Shown in pieces: positions 32,324 to 40,432 of a stretch of DNA of 64,000 nucleotides. Position 1 is the first letter of the stretch. Every line of letters begins with the position of its first letter. Below the pieces are notes generated by a model. The model was not told the DNA's origin, did not search any database, and saw nothing but the letters and a program-made list of their open reading frames with translations. The DNA is taken from assembly GCA_963663005.2 (NCBI GenBank), contig CAXXHH010000017.1, positions 1-64,000 on the forward strand, given 5' to 3'. Position numbers and translations under genes: made by a program. This DNA comes from CAINVV01 sp963663005 (GTDB taxonomy: Bacteria > Bacteroidota > Bacteroidia > Bacteroidales > Prolixibacteraceae).

Positions 32324-33358
32324 ATGAGAAAATTTTTTAAACGCTATAACTGGTTATCATTCGGAATGTTGGTATTGTTTTCATCATGCATTTCGATGGG
32401 AAAAATCTCTGTACAGGTTTCTGTCCCACCCAAAAGAGCGATTTCCAATGATATTCAAAGTATTGTTCTGATGAACCGAAGTATGACAGGCGCCTTTGCC
32501 GATTTAAATCAAGACTCGCTTGAGTCACTTTTTATCAGGAAAAAATTAAGTCTTGACAGGATATTTCTCGATAGCATTGCAGCAGATACAACCTTAAAAT
32601 CTGTTGGAAATTCGATGTATCAATCCGGGAGATTTGATATTGTTATCCCTGTAAAAAGAAATCTGCCAAATCTCAATCTTGGCGCCGAAGAAAAGTCGCC
32701 TTCGCTTAGTTTGTCGCAGGTAAAACAGGTATGTACTGAGTTTAGTACTGATGCCCTGCTTGTTTTAGAGAATTTTTATGAAAAGGTTAAAACCTCATTT
32801 CGGATTGAATCAGGCGAATTTTACAGCAATGGAGTACCCTCAAAGGAATACGTTGCATTCATTCAGGTAGCTTATCATTCCAACTGGAAACTTTACCAGC
32901 CACTGGAAAAGTTAATGGTTGCAAAGTTCGAAGTCAATGACACGATTTATTATGAAAGAACAGGAAATACATTGCAGGAAACATATGAGAAATTACCGAC
33001 GATAAAAGAAGCACTCATCGACGGCGCTATTGAGAATGCAAACAGTATTTCTTCTTATGTGTCACCATCTTGGAAATCAGACGAAAGAAGGTATTTTGTC
33101 ACCAATAACAAGGAGGCAGACAGAGCCGTTGACTACCTTTTAAAGAACGATTGGAAGGAAGCTGAAAATATTTGGATGAAATTTTCTACCTCCACATCAA
33201 CAGTTTTACGCAGTTGGATTGAGTACAATCTTGCCCTCGCATCCGAAATGAATGGAAATCTGAAGGAAGCAATAGAATGGGCAAAAAAGTCAGCCAAAAC
33301 GAAATACAGCAAAACTGCTGAAGATTATTTACACCTCCTGGAGTCACTCTCGCAATAA
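32324..33358 (+). CDS. DUF6340-like lipoprotein
   Basis: 344 residues, unknown function. Signal MRKFFKRYNWLSFGMLVLFSSC ends in lipobox FSSC, so it is a lipoprotein. Visible segments: ISVQVSVPPKRAISNDIQSI, VCTEFSTDALLVLENFYEK, and FIQVAYHSNWKLYQPLEKLM, which fit the Bacteroidetes DUF6340 family as I remember it. The C-terminal third (from about residue 265: KEADRAVDYLLKNDWKEAE and MNGNLKEAIEWAKKSAKT) looks like TPR-type helical repeats. Stands alone between the divergent peptidase and fabG. Confidence 0.8.
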   Translation: MRKFFKRYNWLSFGMLVLFSSCISMGKISVQVSVPPKRAISNDIQSIVLMNRSMTGAFADLNQDSLESLFIRKKLSLDRIFLDSIAADTTLKSVGNSMYQSGRFDIVIPVKRNLPNLNLGAEEKSPSLSLSQVKQVCTEFSTDALLVLENFYEKVKTSFRIESGEFYSNGVPSKEYVAFIQVAYHSNWKLYQPLEKLMVAKFEVNDTIYYERTGNTLQETYEKLPTIKEALIDGAIENANSISSYVSPSWKSDERRYFVTNNKEADRAVDYLLKNDWKEAENIWMKFSTSTSTVLRSWIEYNLALASEMNGNLKEAIEWAKKSAKTKYSKTAEDYLHLLESLSQ

Positions 33359-33372
33359 TCGACATTATTGAC

Positions 33373-33380
33373 TATTTTTG
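33373..33380 (+). promoter_or_regulatory. possible -7 element of the fabG promoter
   Basis: TATTTTTG matches TAnnTTTG, 91 bases upstream of fabG and just after the preceding stop. No clear -33. Confidence 0.35.
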
Positions 33381-33470
33381 CCGTAATTATTAGGGGTGCT
33401 TCGCAGTTTATGCAAAAATCAGAGGTTTAATCCCAAATTTAAGATTTAAAATTTGTTAATGTAAATAGCT

Positions 33471-34217
33471 ATGAAATTATTAGAAGGAAAGACTGCTATC
33501 GTCACCGGTGGAAGTCGTGGCATAGGAAAATCGATTGCAATGGTTTTTGCTGAACAGGGATGTAATGTTGCTTTCACCGATTTATTTTATGATGATATTG
33601 CAAAAGAGACTGAAAAAGAATTGCTTGCATTAGGTGTAAAAGCGAAGGCCTATGCTTCTGATGCGTCGAAATATGATGAAACCATCCAGGTTGTGGATCA
33701 GATTGTCAAAGATTTTGGAGGTATTGACGTTTTAGTAAATAATGCAGGAATTACCAAGGATACTTTGCTCATGCGAATGACACAGGAGCAATGGGACGCG
33801 GTTATAAATGTCAACCTTAAATCCGTTTTTAATTTTACAAAAGCTGCTCAAATGACCATGCTCAAGCAAAAAGGTGGTTCAATTATTAATATGAGCTCTG
33901 TGGTAGGTGTGAGCGGTAATGCAGGTCAGGCAAACTATTCTGCGTCGAAGGCTGGAATTATTGGATTTACCAAATCGATAGCTAAAGAACTTGGCTCCAG
34001 AGGAATTCGTTCAAACGCAATTGCCCCCGGGTTTATTATTACCGAGATGACAGCCAAGATCCCCGAGGAGGCTCGCAAACAGTGGGAAGCATCAATTCCT
34101 ATGAGAAGGGGAGGACTGCCTGAGGAAGTCGCTAAAGTCGCTCTCTTTCTTGCTTCCGATCTTTCATCGTACGTTTCCGGCCAGGTAATAAATGTTTGTG
34201 GAGCAATGAATACGTAA
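33471..34217 (+). CDS. fabG: 3-oxoacyl-ACP reductase FabG
   Basis: NADPH-dependent reduction of beta-ketoacyl-ACP in fatty acid elongation; short-chain dehydrogenase of 248 residues. Seen: AIVTGGSRGIGKSIAMVFAE (cofactor glycines), VLVNNAGITKDTLLMRMTQE, IINMSSVVGVSGNAGQANYS and YSASKAGIIGFTKSIAKELG with the Ser-Tyr-Lys triad, and IAPGFIITEMTAKIP. The family contains other reductases, but the N-terminal NAG-ITKDTLLMRM pattern is the FabG one. Transcribed alone, ending at a very long terminator. Confidence 0.93.
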   Translation: MKLLEGKTAIVTGGSRGIGKSIAMVFAEQGCNVAFTDLFYDDIAKETEKELLALGVKAKAYASDASKYDETIQVVDQIVKDFGGIDVLVNNAGITKDTLLMRMTQEQWDAVINVNLKSVFNFTKAAQMTMLKQKGGSIINMSSVVGVSGNAGQANYSASKAGIIGFTKSIAKELGSRGIRSNAIAPGFIITEMTAKIPEEARKQWEASIPMRRGGLPEEVAKVALFLASDLSSYVSGQVINVCGAMNT

Positions 34218-34220
34218 TCT

Positions 34221-34285
34221 ATATTATGATCCTTAAATAACAAAAGCCGCAAAATGCGGCTTTTGTTATTTAAGGATCATAATAT
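34221..34285. terminator. two-way terminator, perfect 31-bp stem
   Basis: Bases 34221-34251 pair without mismatch to 34255-34285 around an AAA loop. The core CAAAAGCCGCA / TGCGGCTTTTG supplies T-runs on both strands. It lies between the fabG stop and the stop codon of the convergent outer-membrane protein gene. Confidence 0.92.
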
Positions 34286-34887
34286 CAGAAAAACTTAAAT
34301 CCTAAAGATACTGTGAAGGTTCTTCCCTTGAACGTATCCGGAGTAACATTTTTTAATTCAGTAAGTCCAAGTTCATAACGCATATCCAGTGTAAACATCA
34401 ATACATCAACACCCGCACCTACTTGCCAGTCCCAGGCCATCGAATTAGAAGTAAAATTGTCTTTAATCTGCGTAGCTAATTTATCTTGCTTATTTGTGAC
34501 AAACGAGGCCGCAGGACCAGTAAAAGCCCTAAGAGATGCAATTTTCAAATCCAGAAGTTTCACACCTACCAAAACAGGAATTTGTACAGTTTTTAATTTG
34601 ACTTCGGTGGTAGTAACAACTACATTATTCGTATTCGTCAAAGTATACGTTGCGGTTTTTGAAGAGTAAAGTAATTCAGGCTGTAGGTAAATATGAGAGC
34701 CCCCAACCCGTAAAAATGCCCCGTAACTTGATCCGGATCCATTTTTAAATTGTTTGTAAGCGTCGTTAGCACTTAGAGTGAATTTTGTAGTGTTATAACT
34801 GGCCTTAACACCGAGATCAAATGTCTGTCCAAAAGTTACCATTACTAAAGCCAGTAATGCAATTGTCATCAATGTTTTTTTCATAGC
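34285..34887 (-). CDS. outer-membrane beta-barrel protein
   Basis: 200 residues from ATG 34887 (an upstream in-frame ATG at 34911 would precede a normal signal peptide and is rejected). Signal MKKTLMTIALLALVMVTFGQ. The rest alternates in short amphipathic strands: FDLGVKASYNTTKFTLS, GAFLRVGGSHIYLQPELLYS, VQIPVLVGVKLLD, WQVGAGVDVLMFTLDMRYEL, ending FTVSLGFKFF with a terminal aromatic residue, the BAM targeting signal. It fits the OmpW/porin-family small eight-stranded barrels. No substrate can be inferred. Confidence 0.85.
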   Translation of the reverse strand, partial: AMKKTLMTIALLALVMVTFGQTFDLGVKASYNTTKFTLSANDAYKQFKNGSGSSYGAFLRVGGSHIYLQPELLYSSKTATYTLTNTNNVVVTTTEVKLKTVQIPVLVGVKLLDLKIASLRAFTGPAASFVTNKQDKLATQIKDNFTSNSMAWDWQVGAGVDVLMFTLDMRYELGLTELKNVTPDTFKGRTFTVSLGFKFF

Positions 34888-35071
34888 GATTAAATTTGGT
34901 TTATATTTCACATAAAGTTAAAAATAATAATCAAAAAAATGCATTGAAGCAACCGAAAGTACAAAATGCATCACCCCTGAAAAAACGAATTCAGTCAAGT
35001 GTCGGAACATTTCAAACAGAAATGGCATTTAAGTATGTAGATGCGCCTAAAGAATATCTAAGTTGATCAGG

Positions 35072-35797
35072 CTAAATCTTACGCTCTTTAGAAATCAGCT
35101 GATAGGCTTCGTTAACCTTTTTGAATTTCTCGTTCGCGGCCTGCTGAACTTCCTCTCCCAAATAACTCACCTTGTCGGGATGATATTTTACGGCCATTCT
35201 GCGATATGCCTTTTTAACTTCCTCGTCAGTGGCAGAAGGGGAGATCTCCAACACATCGTAAGCCCAATCAGTTTTCGGGATCATCATGGCCTCAATCGAT
35301 GTATAATCAGCACTTGATATGCCTAAACTAACCGAAATATGCTTAATGAGTTTCAGCTCTTCTGGATGAATCTCTCCATCAGACGCTGCTATACCAAAAA
35401 GAAAATGAATAAGTTGCAGGCGACCAGGATAATCCATGTAATTCTTAATCTGATGACACACATCTGTCACTGGAATATTCTGTTTAGTGAGATCCTGCAA
35501 CACTTTTAAAGCATTCTGAGCACCTTCGACGCCAAAATTCGCTTTGAAAAATTCTTTTACATAATCGAGTTCTGACTTCATTATTTTTCCGTCAGCCTTC
35601 AGAATGGCAGAAACCAGGACTAACAGACTGAAGAGATAATCGTTTGGTGTCGTTTGTACCCCCCTTTGAAATGGCCTTGCATTCGGATCCGATTTATCAG
35701 TCAGATCAAATAAAGTGCCTAATACAAATCCCGCCAAAGCGCCAATTGGGCCGCCAAGGGTCCATCCCAAACCACTACCTATCAATTTCCCATACAT
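35072..35797 (-). CDS. DjlA-like protein with TerB and J domains
   Basis: 241 residues. The N-terminal glycine-rich hydrophobic segment IGSGLGWTLGGPIGALAGFVLG may be a membrane anchor. A TerB-like helical domain follows (VLVSAILKADGKIMKSELDY, IAASDGEIHPEELKLIKHI). The C-terminal J domain has AYDVLEISPSATDEEVKKAY and MAVKYHPDKVS with the HPD triad needed to stimulate DnaK. Last gene of the nusB operon; its start overlaps coaE by 23 bases. Likely a DnaK co-chaperone; client unknown. Confidence 0.88.
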   Translation of the reverse strand: MYGKLIGSGLGWTLGGPIGALAGFVLGTLFDLTDKSDPNARPFQRGVQTTPNDYLFSLLVLVSAILKADGKIMKSELDYVKEFFKANFGVEGAQNALKVLQDLTKQNIPVTDVCHQIKNYMDYPGRLQLIHFLFGIAASDGEIHPEELKLIKHISVSLGISSADYTSIEAMMIPKTDWAYDVLEISPSATDEEVKKAYRRMAVKYHPDKVSYLGEEVQQAANEKFKKVNEAYQLISKERKI

Positions 35798-36386
35798 GAC
35801 TATTCGATTTTAAAAATTGATCCAACTTTAATATTTTCGGAATAATTAACTGATTATCATTATTTTCAATGATGAAATCTGCTAAACGAATCTTTTCGCC
35901 GTCTTTCATCTGCTTATTCATCCTTTGTAAAATTGCGTCAGCAGTCACCTGATCCCTTTTCATGACCCGATTCAAACGTTCATTTTCATCTGCAACTACA
36001 AGAATAGTGTAATCAAAACTCCGCGCCCCGCCAGTTTCAAAAAGGATTGCCGCCTCATAGAGTACATATGGAAATTTTTCCATTCGCGCTTTCCATTGTT
36101 CAAATTTTAGCCGCACTGCGGGATGTATCAGTTGATTTACGCGTTCCAGATATGTTTGATCGTTAAAAATTATCTGAGCCAGCTTTCGACGGTTCAACAA
36201 CTTATTTTCGTCGTAGATAGTTGGACCAAAAAGGCCGATCAGACTTTCTCTGATAAACGGATCTTCATTTTGGATGCTTTTGGCAACTAAATCCGCTTGA
36301 AAGACAGGCACACCAAGCACTTTAAACACTTTGCATACCGTGGATTTTCCACTTCCTATACCACCAGTGATGCCAACGCTTAACAT
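35775..36386 (-). CDS. coaE: dephospho-CoA kinase
   Basis: Last step of coenzyme A synthesis, phosphorylating dephospho-CoA at the 3' hydroxyl. 203 residues. P-loop at the N-terminus, MLSVGITGGIGSGKSTVCKV; then PVFQADLVAKSIQ (substrate Asp), NQLIHPAVRLKFEQW, VLYEAAILFETGG and RDQVTADAILQRMNKQMKDG (lid). Six bases separate it from ybbR upstream and it overlaps the DnaJ-domain gene downstream, so translation is probably coupled. Confidence 0.95.
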   Translation of the reverse strand: MLSVGITGGIGSGKSTVCKVFKVLGVPVFQADLVAKSIQNEDPFIRESLIGLFGPTIYDENKLLNRRKLAQIIFNDQTYLERVNQLIHPAVRLKFEQWKARMEKFPYVLYEAAILFETGGARSFDYTILVVADENERLNRVMKRDQVTADAILQRMNKQMKDGEKIRLADFIIENNDNQLIIPKILKLDQFLKSNSHVWEIDR

Positions 36387-36392
36387 GATCTG

Positions 36393-37397
36393 CTATTTTT
36401 CATGTTCAAGAATATATTCAACGTCCTTGGGCGCGAAGCTTACGGACAAAACCGCTTTCGACGAGCTTTCAAACAGAACAGGAAGTTTTGTGTCGTTTAT
36501 GGAAATCTTTTCATAATTAATAAATGCACGGAAAGCGTTATAATCCAGCTTTTTGTATTTACTCAGACCGATTCTGCATGATACTTTAACTTTGCCTGGG
36601 AAGGTTTTAAGAACAATATTATCCGGTTTATTAATTATAACAATAGGCACTTCAAAGCTCACTTCAGTGTTTTGCTCAACCGGAACCGACAACTTTACTT
36701 CAGTGACGGGTATTGTCAATCCCCTGATCGATTGAACAGTGGCTTTTTCTTCTACAGAATGTGAAAGTCTTGAATAGGAATGAAAGTTGGTATAGACAAA
36801 CTTCATTGTGTCTAAAACATTTTTCGGACCACTTACCTGGATTGAGTCAGGAGTTGTGAATGGTTCCTCCATCAGCGAGTATTGACTCTCAAATCCAATC
36901 TTTACATTGGGCTTTACCTTAATTCTTTTAGAGATAATTTTACTAAAATTAAAAATCAACGAATCGGGCTTTATTGACAATATTCGAATTTCGCTGCTTA
37001 TCTGTTTTTCAATCTCTTCCTTGTGGTTCACGGTTGAGACCGTGAATTTATTTCTATATCCCTTTTCAATTGCATTGTCAACCAACTCAGTAACATTAAG
37101 TAAAACCGGCGAAAGGGCAAGGCGTAGTTTGTATACAAGCAAGGTATAGCCATAGGCATCTACCATTAAGTCAAATTTTTGAGGTAGTACGTTCGAAAGC
37201 TGCCGATCTTTGGGAAACTCTACATAGGTAATTGGGACACTGATCCTGCCGGTATATCTCTTTTCCAGGCTGTTTAATAACCACAGAAAAGATGATAATG
37301 CAAGGCATACTAAAAAAACAATAGCCTTCCTGTAGCTAAAGTTTTTGACTTTGCGTTTTATAAAAAGGTATACCTTTTTGACTCGGATCTGCCTCAT
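36393..37397 (-). CDS. YbbR-like domain protein
   Basis: 334 residues. One N-terminal membrane helix, AIVFLVCLALSSFLWLLNSL, then an extracytoplasmic region of YbbR-type beta repeats, recognisable from SQYSLMEEPFTTPDSIQVSG, PKNVLDTMKFVYTNF and PGKVKVSCRIGLSKYKKLDY. In Firmicutes YbbR (CdaR) regulates diadenylate cyclase; no such cyclase gene is adjacent here, so function is open. Located between yajC and coaE, the usual Bacteroidetes order, but after a hairpin that may reduce read-through. Confidence 0.85.
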   Translation of the reverse strand: MRQIRVKKVYLFIKRKVKNFSYRKAIVFLVCLALSSFLWLLNSLEKRYTGRISVPITYVEFPKDRQLSNVLPQKFDLMVDAYGYTLLVYKLRLALSPVLLNVTELVDNAIEKGYRNKFTVSTVNHKEEIEKQISSEIRILSIKPDSLIFNFSKIISKRIKVKPNVKIGFESQYSLMEEPFTTPDSIQVSGPKNVLDTMKFVYTNFHSYSRLSHSVEEKATVQSIRGLTIPVTEVKLSVPVEQNTEVSFEVPIVIINKPDNIVLKTFPGKVKVSCRIGLSKYKKLDYNAFRAFINYEKISINDTKLPVLFESSSKAVLSVSFAPKDVEYILEHEK

Positions 37398-37423
37398 TTC
37401 GAGAAACTAAGTCATTAATAAAT

Positions 37424-37451
37424 AAAAATGGCCGGTTAACCGGCCATTTTT
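37424..37451 (-). terminator. in-operon hairpin between yajC and ybbR
   Basis: A perfect 28-base palindrome with core TGGCCGGTTAACCGGCCA, flanked by A/T runs that give TTTTT on either strand. It touches the yajC stop codon. Since ybbR, coaE and the DnaJ-domain gene follow in the same direction, it may act as a partial terminator. Confidence 0.7.
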
Positions 37452-37762
37452 TACTTCGCTACCGGAGCATCCGTCATATCTTTTAAAACCACACTCTTAT
37501 CAACCTTCAATTTAATGTTAGGTGCAACTTCAAGATAGATAATCTGATCCTTTATCTCATCAATCCTGCCATAAATACCACCTGATGTTACCACTTTATC
37601 TCCTTTTTGAAGAGCGTCACGAAATTTTTGCGTCTCTTTTTGGCGCTTCATCTGCGGACGAATCATAAAAAAGTAAAAAACTACAATGATCATCACAAGT
37701 GGCAAAAACATTCCCAACATACTCTGTTGTTGTTGGGCAATAACAAATAATAATGTACTCAT
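37451..37762 (-). CDS. yajC: preprotein translocase subunit YajC
   Basis: Small inner-membrane partner of SecDF. 103 residues; one membrane helix MLGMFLPLVMIIVVFYFFMI followed by the diagnostic RPQMKRQKETQKFRDALQKG and DKVVTSGGIYGRIDEIKDQ. The start overlaps the stop of the DUF1573 gene by 4 bases, indicating coupled translation. Confidence 0.95.
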   Translation of the reverse strand: MSTLLFVIAQQQQSMLGMFLPLVMIIVVFYFFMIRPQMKRQKETQKFRDALQKGDKVVTSGGIYGRIDEIKDQIIYLEVAPNIKLKVDKSVVLKDMTDAPVAK

Positions 37763-38223
37763 TTTAAACTATTTAATTCAATATTAAAATTCTTATTTTC
37801 AACGTAAGCCCCTATGGTAAGAGTTTTAACCTCTCCAGCTGATGTTTCAATACTCACGGTTTTGATCTGATTTCCCCATTCTCCTTCTGAATGAAAAATT
37901 ACATCAATAACTGACGAACATTGAATTCCTATCTCTTCCTTGTCGAATTGAACAGACAAACAACCGCATGTCGGTTCAACCTTTATCAATCGAAAAGGGG
38001 CTGTCCCATTGTTCTTAAACTGAAACGAATAGGACACAATTTCACCCTCTTTTAATGTTCCGAAATTATGCAATTCTTTGGTAAATTCAATCTTACCTAA
38101 ACTCTTTTTTTCTCCTGTTTCTACACCTTTATCAGGTTTCGTACGAGTTTTAGAATTATTGTTGCAGGAAAAAATTCCAATAGAGAACATCAAAAAAAAT
38201 GAAAGCAGGTATTCTCTTTTCAT
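37759..38223 (-). CDS. DUF1573 lipoprotein
   Basis: 154 residues. Signal MKREYLLSFFLMFSIGIFSC gives a lipoprotein. The body is one DUF1573 Ig-like domain: FTKELHNFGTLKEGEIVSYS, FQFKNNGTAPFRLIKVEPTC, CGCLSVQFDKEEI and IDVIFHSEGEWGNQIKTVSI. The CGC motif is typical of the family. Always found next to yajC and nusB in Bacteroidetes; its function is not known. Overlaps both neighbours by 4 bases. Confidence 0.9.
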   Translation of the reverse strand: MKREYLLSFFLMFSIGIFSCNNNSKTRTKPDKGVETGEKKSLGKIEFTKELHNFGTLKEGEIVSYSFQFKNNGTAPFRLIKVEPTCGCLSVQFDKEEIGIQCSSVIDVIFHSEGEWGNQIKTVSIETSAGEVKTLTIGAYVENKNFNIELNSLK

Positions 38224-39167
38224 CCTTCTAACAGACCCCTTCCAGCTTTAACAATTTTTCCCTGCTCCTTAAAATCTTTTGTAATCCTGTCCAGAACACC
38301 GTTAATAAATATACTGCTCCTTTGGGTACTATAATATTTGGCCAGTTCAATATATTCGTTCAGGCTAACCTTAACGGGAACCGATGGAAACTCGGTAAGT
38401 TCAGTGATGGCCAGTTCCATAATCAATATATCCATAGTTGCAACGCGCTCAACATCCCAGTTTTTGGTATAGGCTTCTATTGTTTTGCGGTTTTCCTCAC
38501 TCCTGGCCAGCGTTCTTCTAAAAAGATTGACAGTAAATTCCTGGTCTTCATCATCTTTGTAAAGAGAAGAAAGATGATCGTTTACATTACTCTCTTCCTT
38601 GAATTTTTTGAGCGTTTTAATTACCATTGAAACCACAAAATCCAGATCATCATTCCAATAGATACTTTGTTCCTCAAATTCATTGAAGACATAATCACTT
38701 TTGAGTAGTACTTCTGCAAAGAAATCCTCACAAAATTTTCGATCATTTTGAAAATCATCTTCCTTTTGGATGAGATAATTTTTGTAAACATCCGATTCAA
38801 CCATTGTCTGATAAATTTTCTTTATCATCTCCTGGTTGTTTACCCAATTAACCTTATTCTTTTCAATATATGCGGCTAAGTCTTTATTGCTTTTAAGCTT
38901 GGATATCAATCGATTGGAAACAAATCTCAAATTGGGATTGAGCTCTTCCTGTGTAGGGAAGTTTTTCGTTTTTCTGATTTCCATCACTTTACCGGCATAG
39001 TCGACTAATTCAACCGGAAGTATCAATAAAAGATGGTATAAATCATATGTTTTTTGGATACTAAAATGCAATTCTTTTTCTGAGGAGTTAATTGGTTTAT
39101 CTGCTGATGATACGTGAGCATACAGTATCTGCAACACCTTGGTCCGGATAATCCTTCTACTAATCAT
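38220..39167 (-). CDS. nusB: transcription antitermination factor NusB
   Basis: Binds boxA RNA with S10 during rRNA antitermination. With ATG 39167 it has 315 residues, the long Bacteroidetes form; only the last 130 or so match the compact NusB domain: RNIIDILIMELAITEL-like MDILIMELAITELTEFPSVP, VKVSLNEYIELAKYYSTQRS and FINGVLDRITKDFKEQGK. The N-terminal half is a helical extension beginning MISRRIIRTKVLQILYAHVS. A TTG start at 39197 is rejected since it lies in the -7 box. First gene of the six-gene operon ending with the DnaJ-domain gene. Confidence 0.92.
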   Translation of the reverse strand: MISRRIIRTKVLQILYAHVSSADKPINSSEKELHFSIQKTYDLYHLLLILPVELVDYAGKVMEIRKTKNFPTQEELNPNLRFVSNRLISKLKSNKDLAAYIEKNKVNWVNNQEMIKKIYQTMVESDVYKNYLIQKEDDFQNDRKFCEDFFAEVLLKSDYVFNEFEEQSIYWNDDLDFVVSMVIKTLKKFKEESNVNDHLSSLYKDDEDQEFTVNLFRRTLARSEENRKTIEAYTKNWDVERVATMDILIMELAITELTEFPSVPVKVSLNEYIELAKYYSTQRSSIFINGVLDRITKDFKEQGKIVKAGRGLLEG

Positions 39168-39194
39168 AAATACAATATTTTTACCATGAAGTCG

Positions 39195-39202
39195 CAAAAG
39201 TA
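39195..39202 (-). promoter_or_regulatory. -7 element of the nusB operon promoter
   Basis: TACTTTTG on the minus strand fits TAnnTTTG, 28 bases before ATG 39167, and fixes that start codon. Confidence 0.5.
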
Positions 39203-39228
39203 CGACAAAAATGCGGCTTAACCCATTT

Positions 39229-40257
39229 TTAATTCAAATGAGCCTTCAGCAACGCAACTAAATTCAGGATATCTTCTTCAGTCGTATCAAAGGATGTCAT
39301 CCATCTGACTTCACCTTTTAATTCATCCCAATCGTAAAAAAAGTACTCTTTTCTTATTATTGGGATGATTTCCTTTGGGACTATGGCAAAAATACCATTT
39401 GCATCTACCTTTTGCGTAATTTTTATAGCCTTAATATCTGCAACCAATCCTGCTAATTTTTGCGCCATCGCATTGGAATGCGCGGCGTTCTCCTTCCAGA
39501 TTTCGTCCCTCAAATATGGGATGAACTGTGTCGAGACGAACCGCATCTTGGAGTAAAGCTGGGCAGCTTGTTTACGGAAATATTTGCTGTTTTTTGCTAA
39601 AAGAGGATTAAAAAGTAAGACAGCCTCCCCGAGCATCAAGCCATTTTTTGTTCCGCCAAATGAAAGTACATCTACACCGGCATCTTTCGTAAATGCGCAA
39701 AAGTTTAATCCGAGAGAGACGGCAGCATTGGCAATTCGCGCTCCATCCATGTGCAGATACATGCCATGTTGATGAACGATGGCAGCTAATTCTTTAATTT
39801 CCTCGACACTATAAACCGTTCCCATCTCCGTGACCTGAGAAATACTCAGCATACCGGGTTGTGAATGATGCTCAAAATCAAAACCATGCAGCTTTTTCAA
39901 CAATTCACCTGGACTGACTTTGCCGTTATTGGAAGGAATCGGAATCAATTTACTTCCCGTGAATTTTTCCGGTGCTCCACATTCATCCGTATGTATATGT
40001 GCTGTTTCAGCGCATATAATTGCATTAAATGACTGACATAAAGATTGAATCGAAAGAATATTGGCTCCGGTTCCCGTAAGCGTAAAGAATATTTCTGTGT
40101 CGTTGCCAAATTCATTTCTGAAGAGTCTTTTGGCCTCTTCTGTGTATATATCATCTCCATATCCCACTGCATGACCAACGTTTGCTATTTCAATAGCTTT
40201 CAAAATTGTAGGATGGATGCCCGAATTATTGTCACTTGCAAAACCTCTGTTACTCAT
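39229..40257 (-). CDS. ltaE: low-specificity L-threonine aldolase
   Basis: Pyridoxal-phosphate enzyme splitting L-threonine and allo-threonine to glycine and acetaldehyde. From ATG 40257 it has 342 residues: MSNRGFASDNNSGIHPTILK is the family N-terminus. Other marks are FTLTGTGANILSIQSL, AETAHIHTDECGAPE, HMDGARIANAAVSLG (cofactor Asp and Arg) and DVLSFGGTKNGLMLGEAV (Schiff-base Lys). An upstream start at 40290 is unlikely because the -7 box at 40301-40308 puts transcription start near 40,294. Confidence 0.94.
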   Translation of the reverse strand: MSNRGFASDNNSGIHPTILKAIEIANVGHAVGYGDDIYTEEAKRLFRNEFGNDTEIFFTLTGTGANILSIQSLCQSFNAIICAETAHIHTDECGAPEKFTGSKLIPIPSNNGKVSPGELLKKLHGFDFEHHSQPGMLSISQVTEMGTVYSVEEIKELAAIVHQHGMYLHMDGARIANAAVSLGLNFCAFTKDAGVDVLSFGGTKNGLMLGEAVLLFNPLLAKNSKYFRKQAAQLYSKMRFVSTQFIPYLRDEIWKENAAHSNAMAQKLAGLVADIKAIKITQKVDANGIFAIVPKEIIPIIRKEYFFYDWDELKGEVRWMTSFDTTEEDILNLVALLKAHLN

Positions 40258-40300
40258 AAAATTTCGATTCTTTTGTTGATATTCCAGCATTTAAAGGTGA

Positions 40301-40308
40301 CAAAGGTA
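40301..40308 (-). promoter_or_regulatory. -7 element of the threonine aldolase promoter
   Basis: TACCTTTG on the minus strand, 44 bases upstream of ATG 40257; supports that start. Confidence 0.5.
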
Positions 40309-40432
40309 CAGTTAGTTTTGTTTTTTCTTATATTTCACACGAAAATATGATTGGATTAAGATCATATTTTTTCATTCATTTTGAACTCACAATTGGACCT
40401 TATTTAATATTCCAAATACCAATTCCTAGAGT

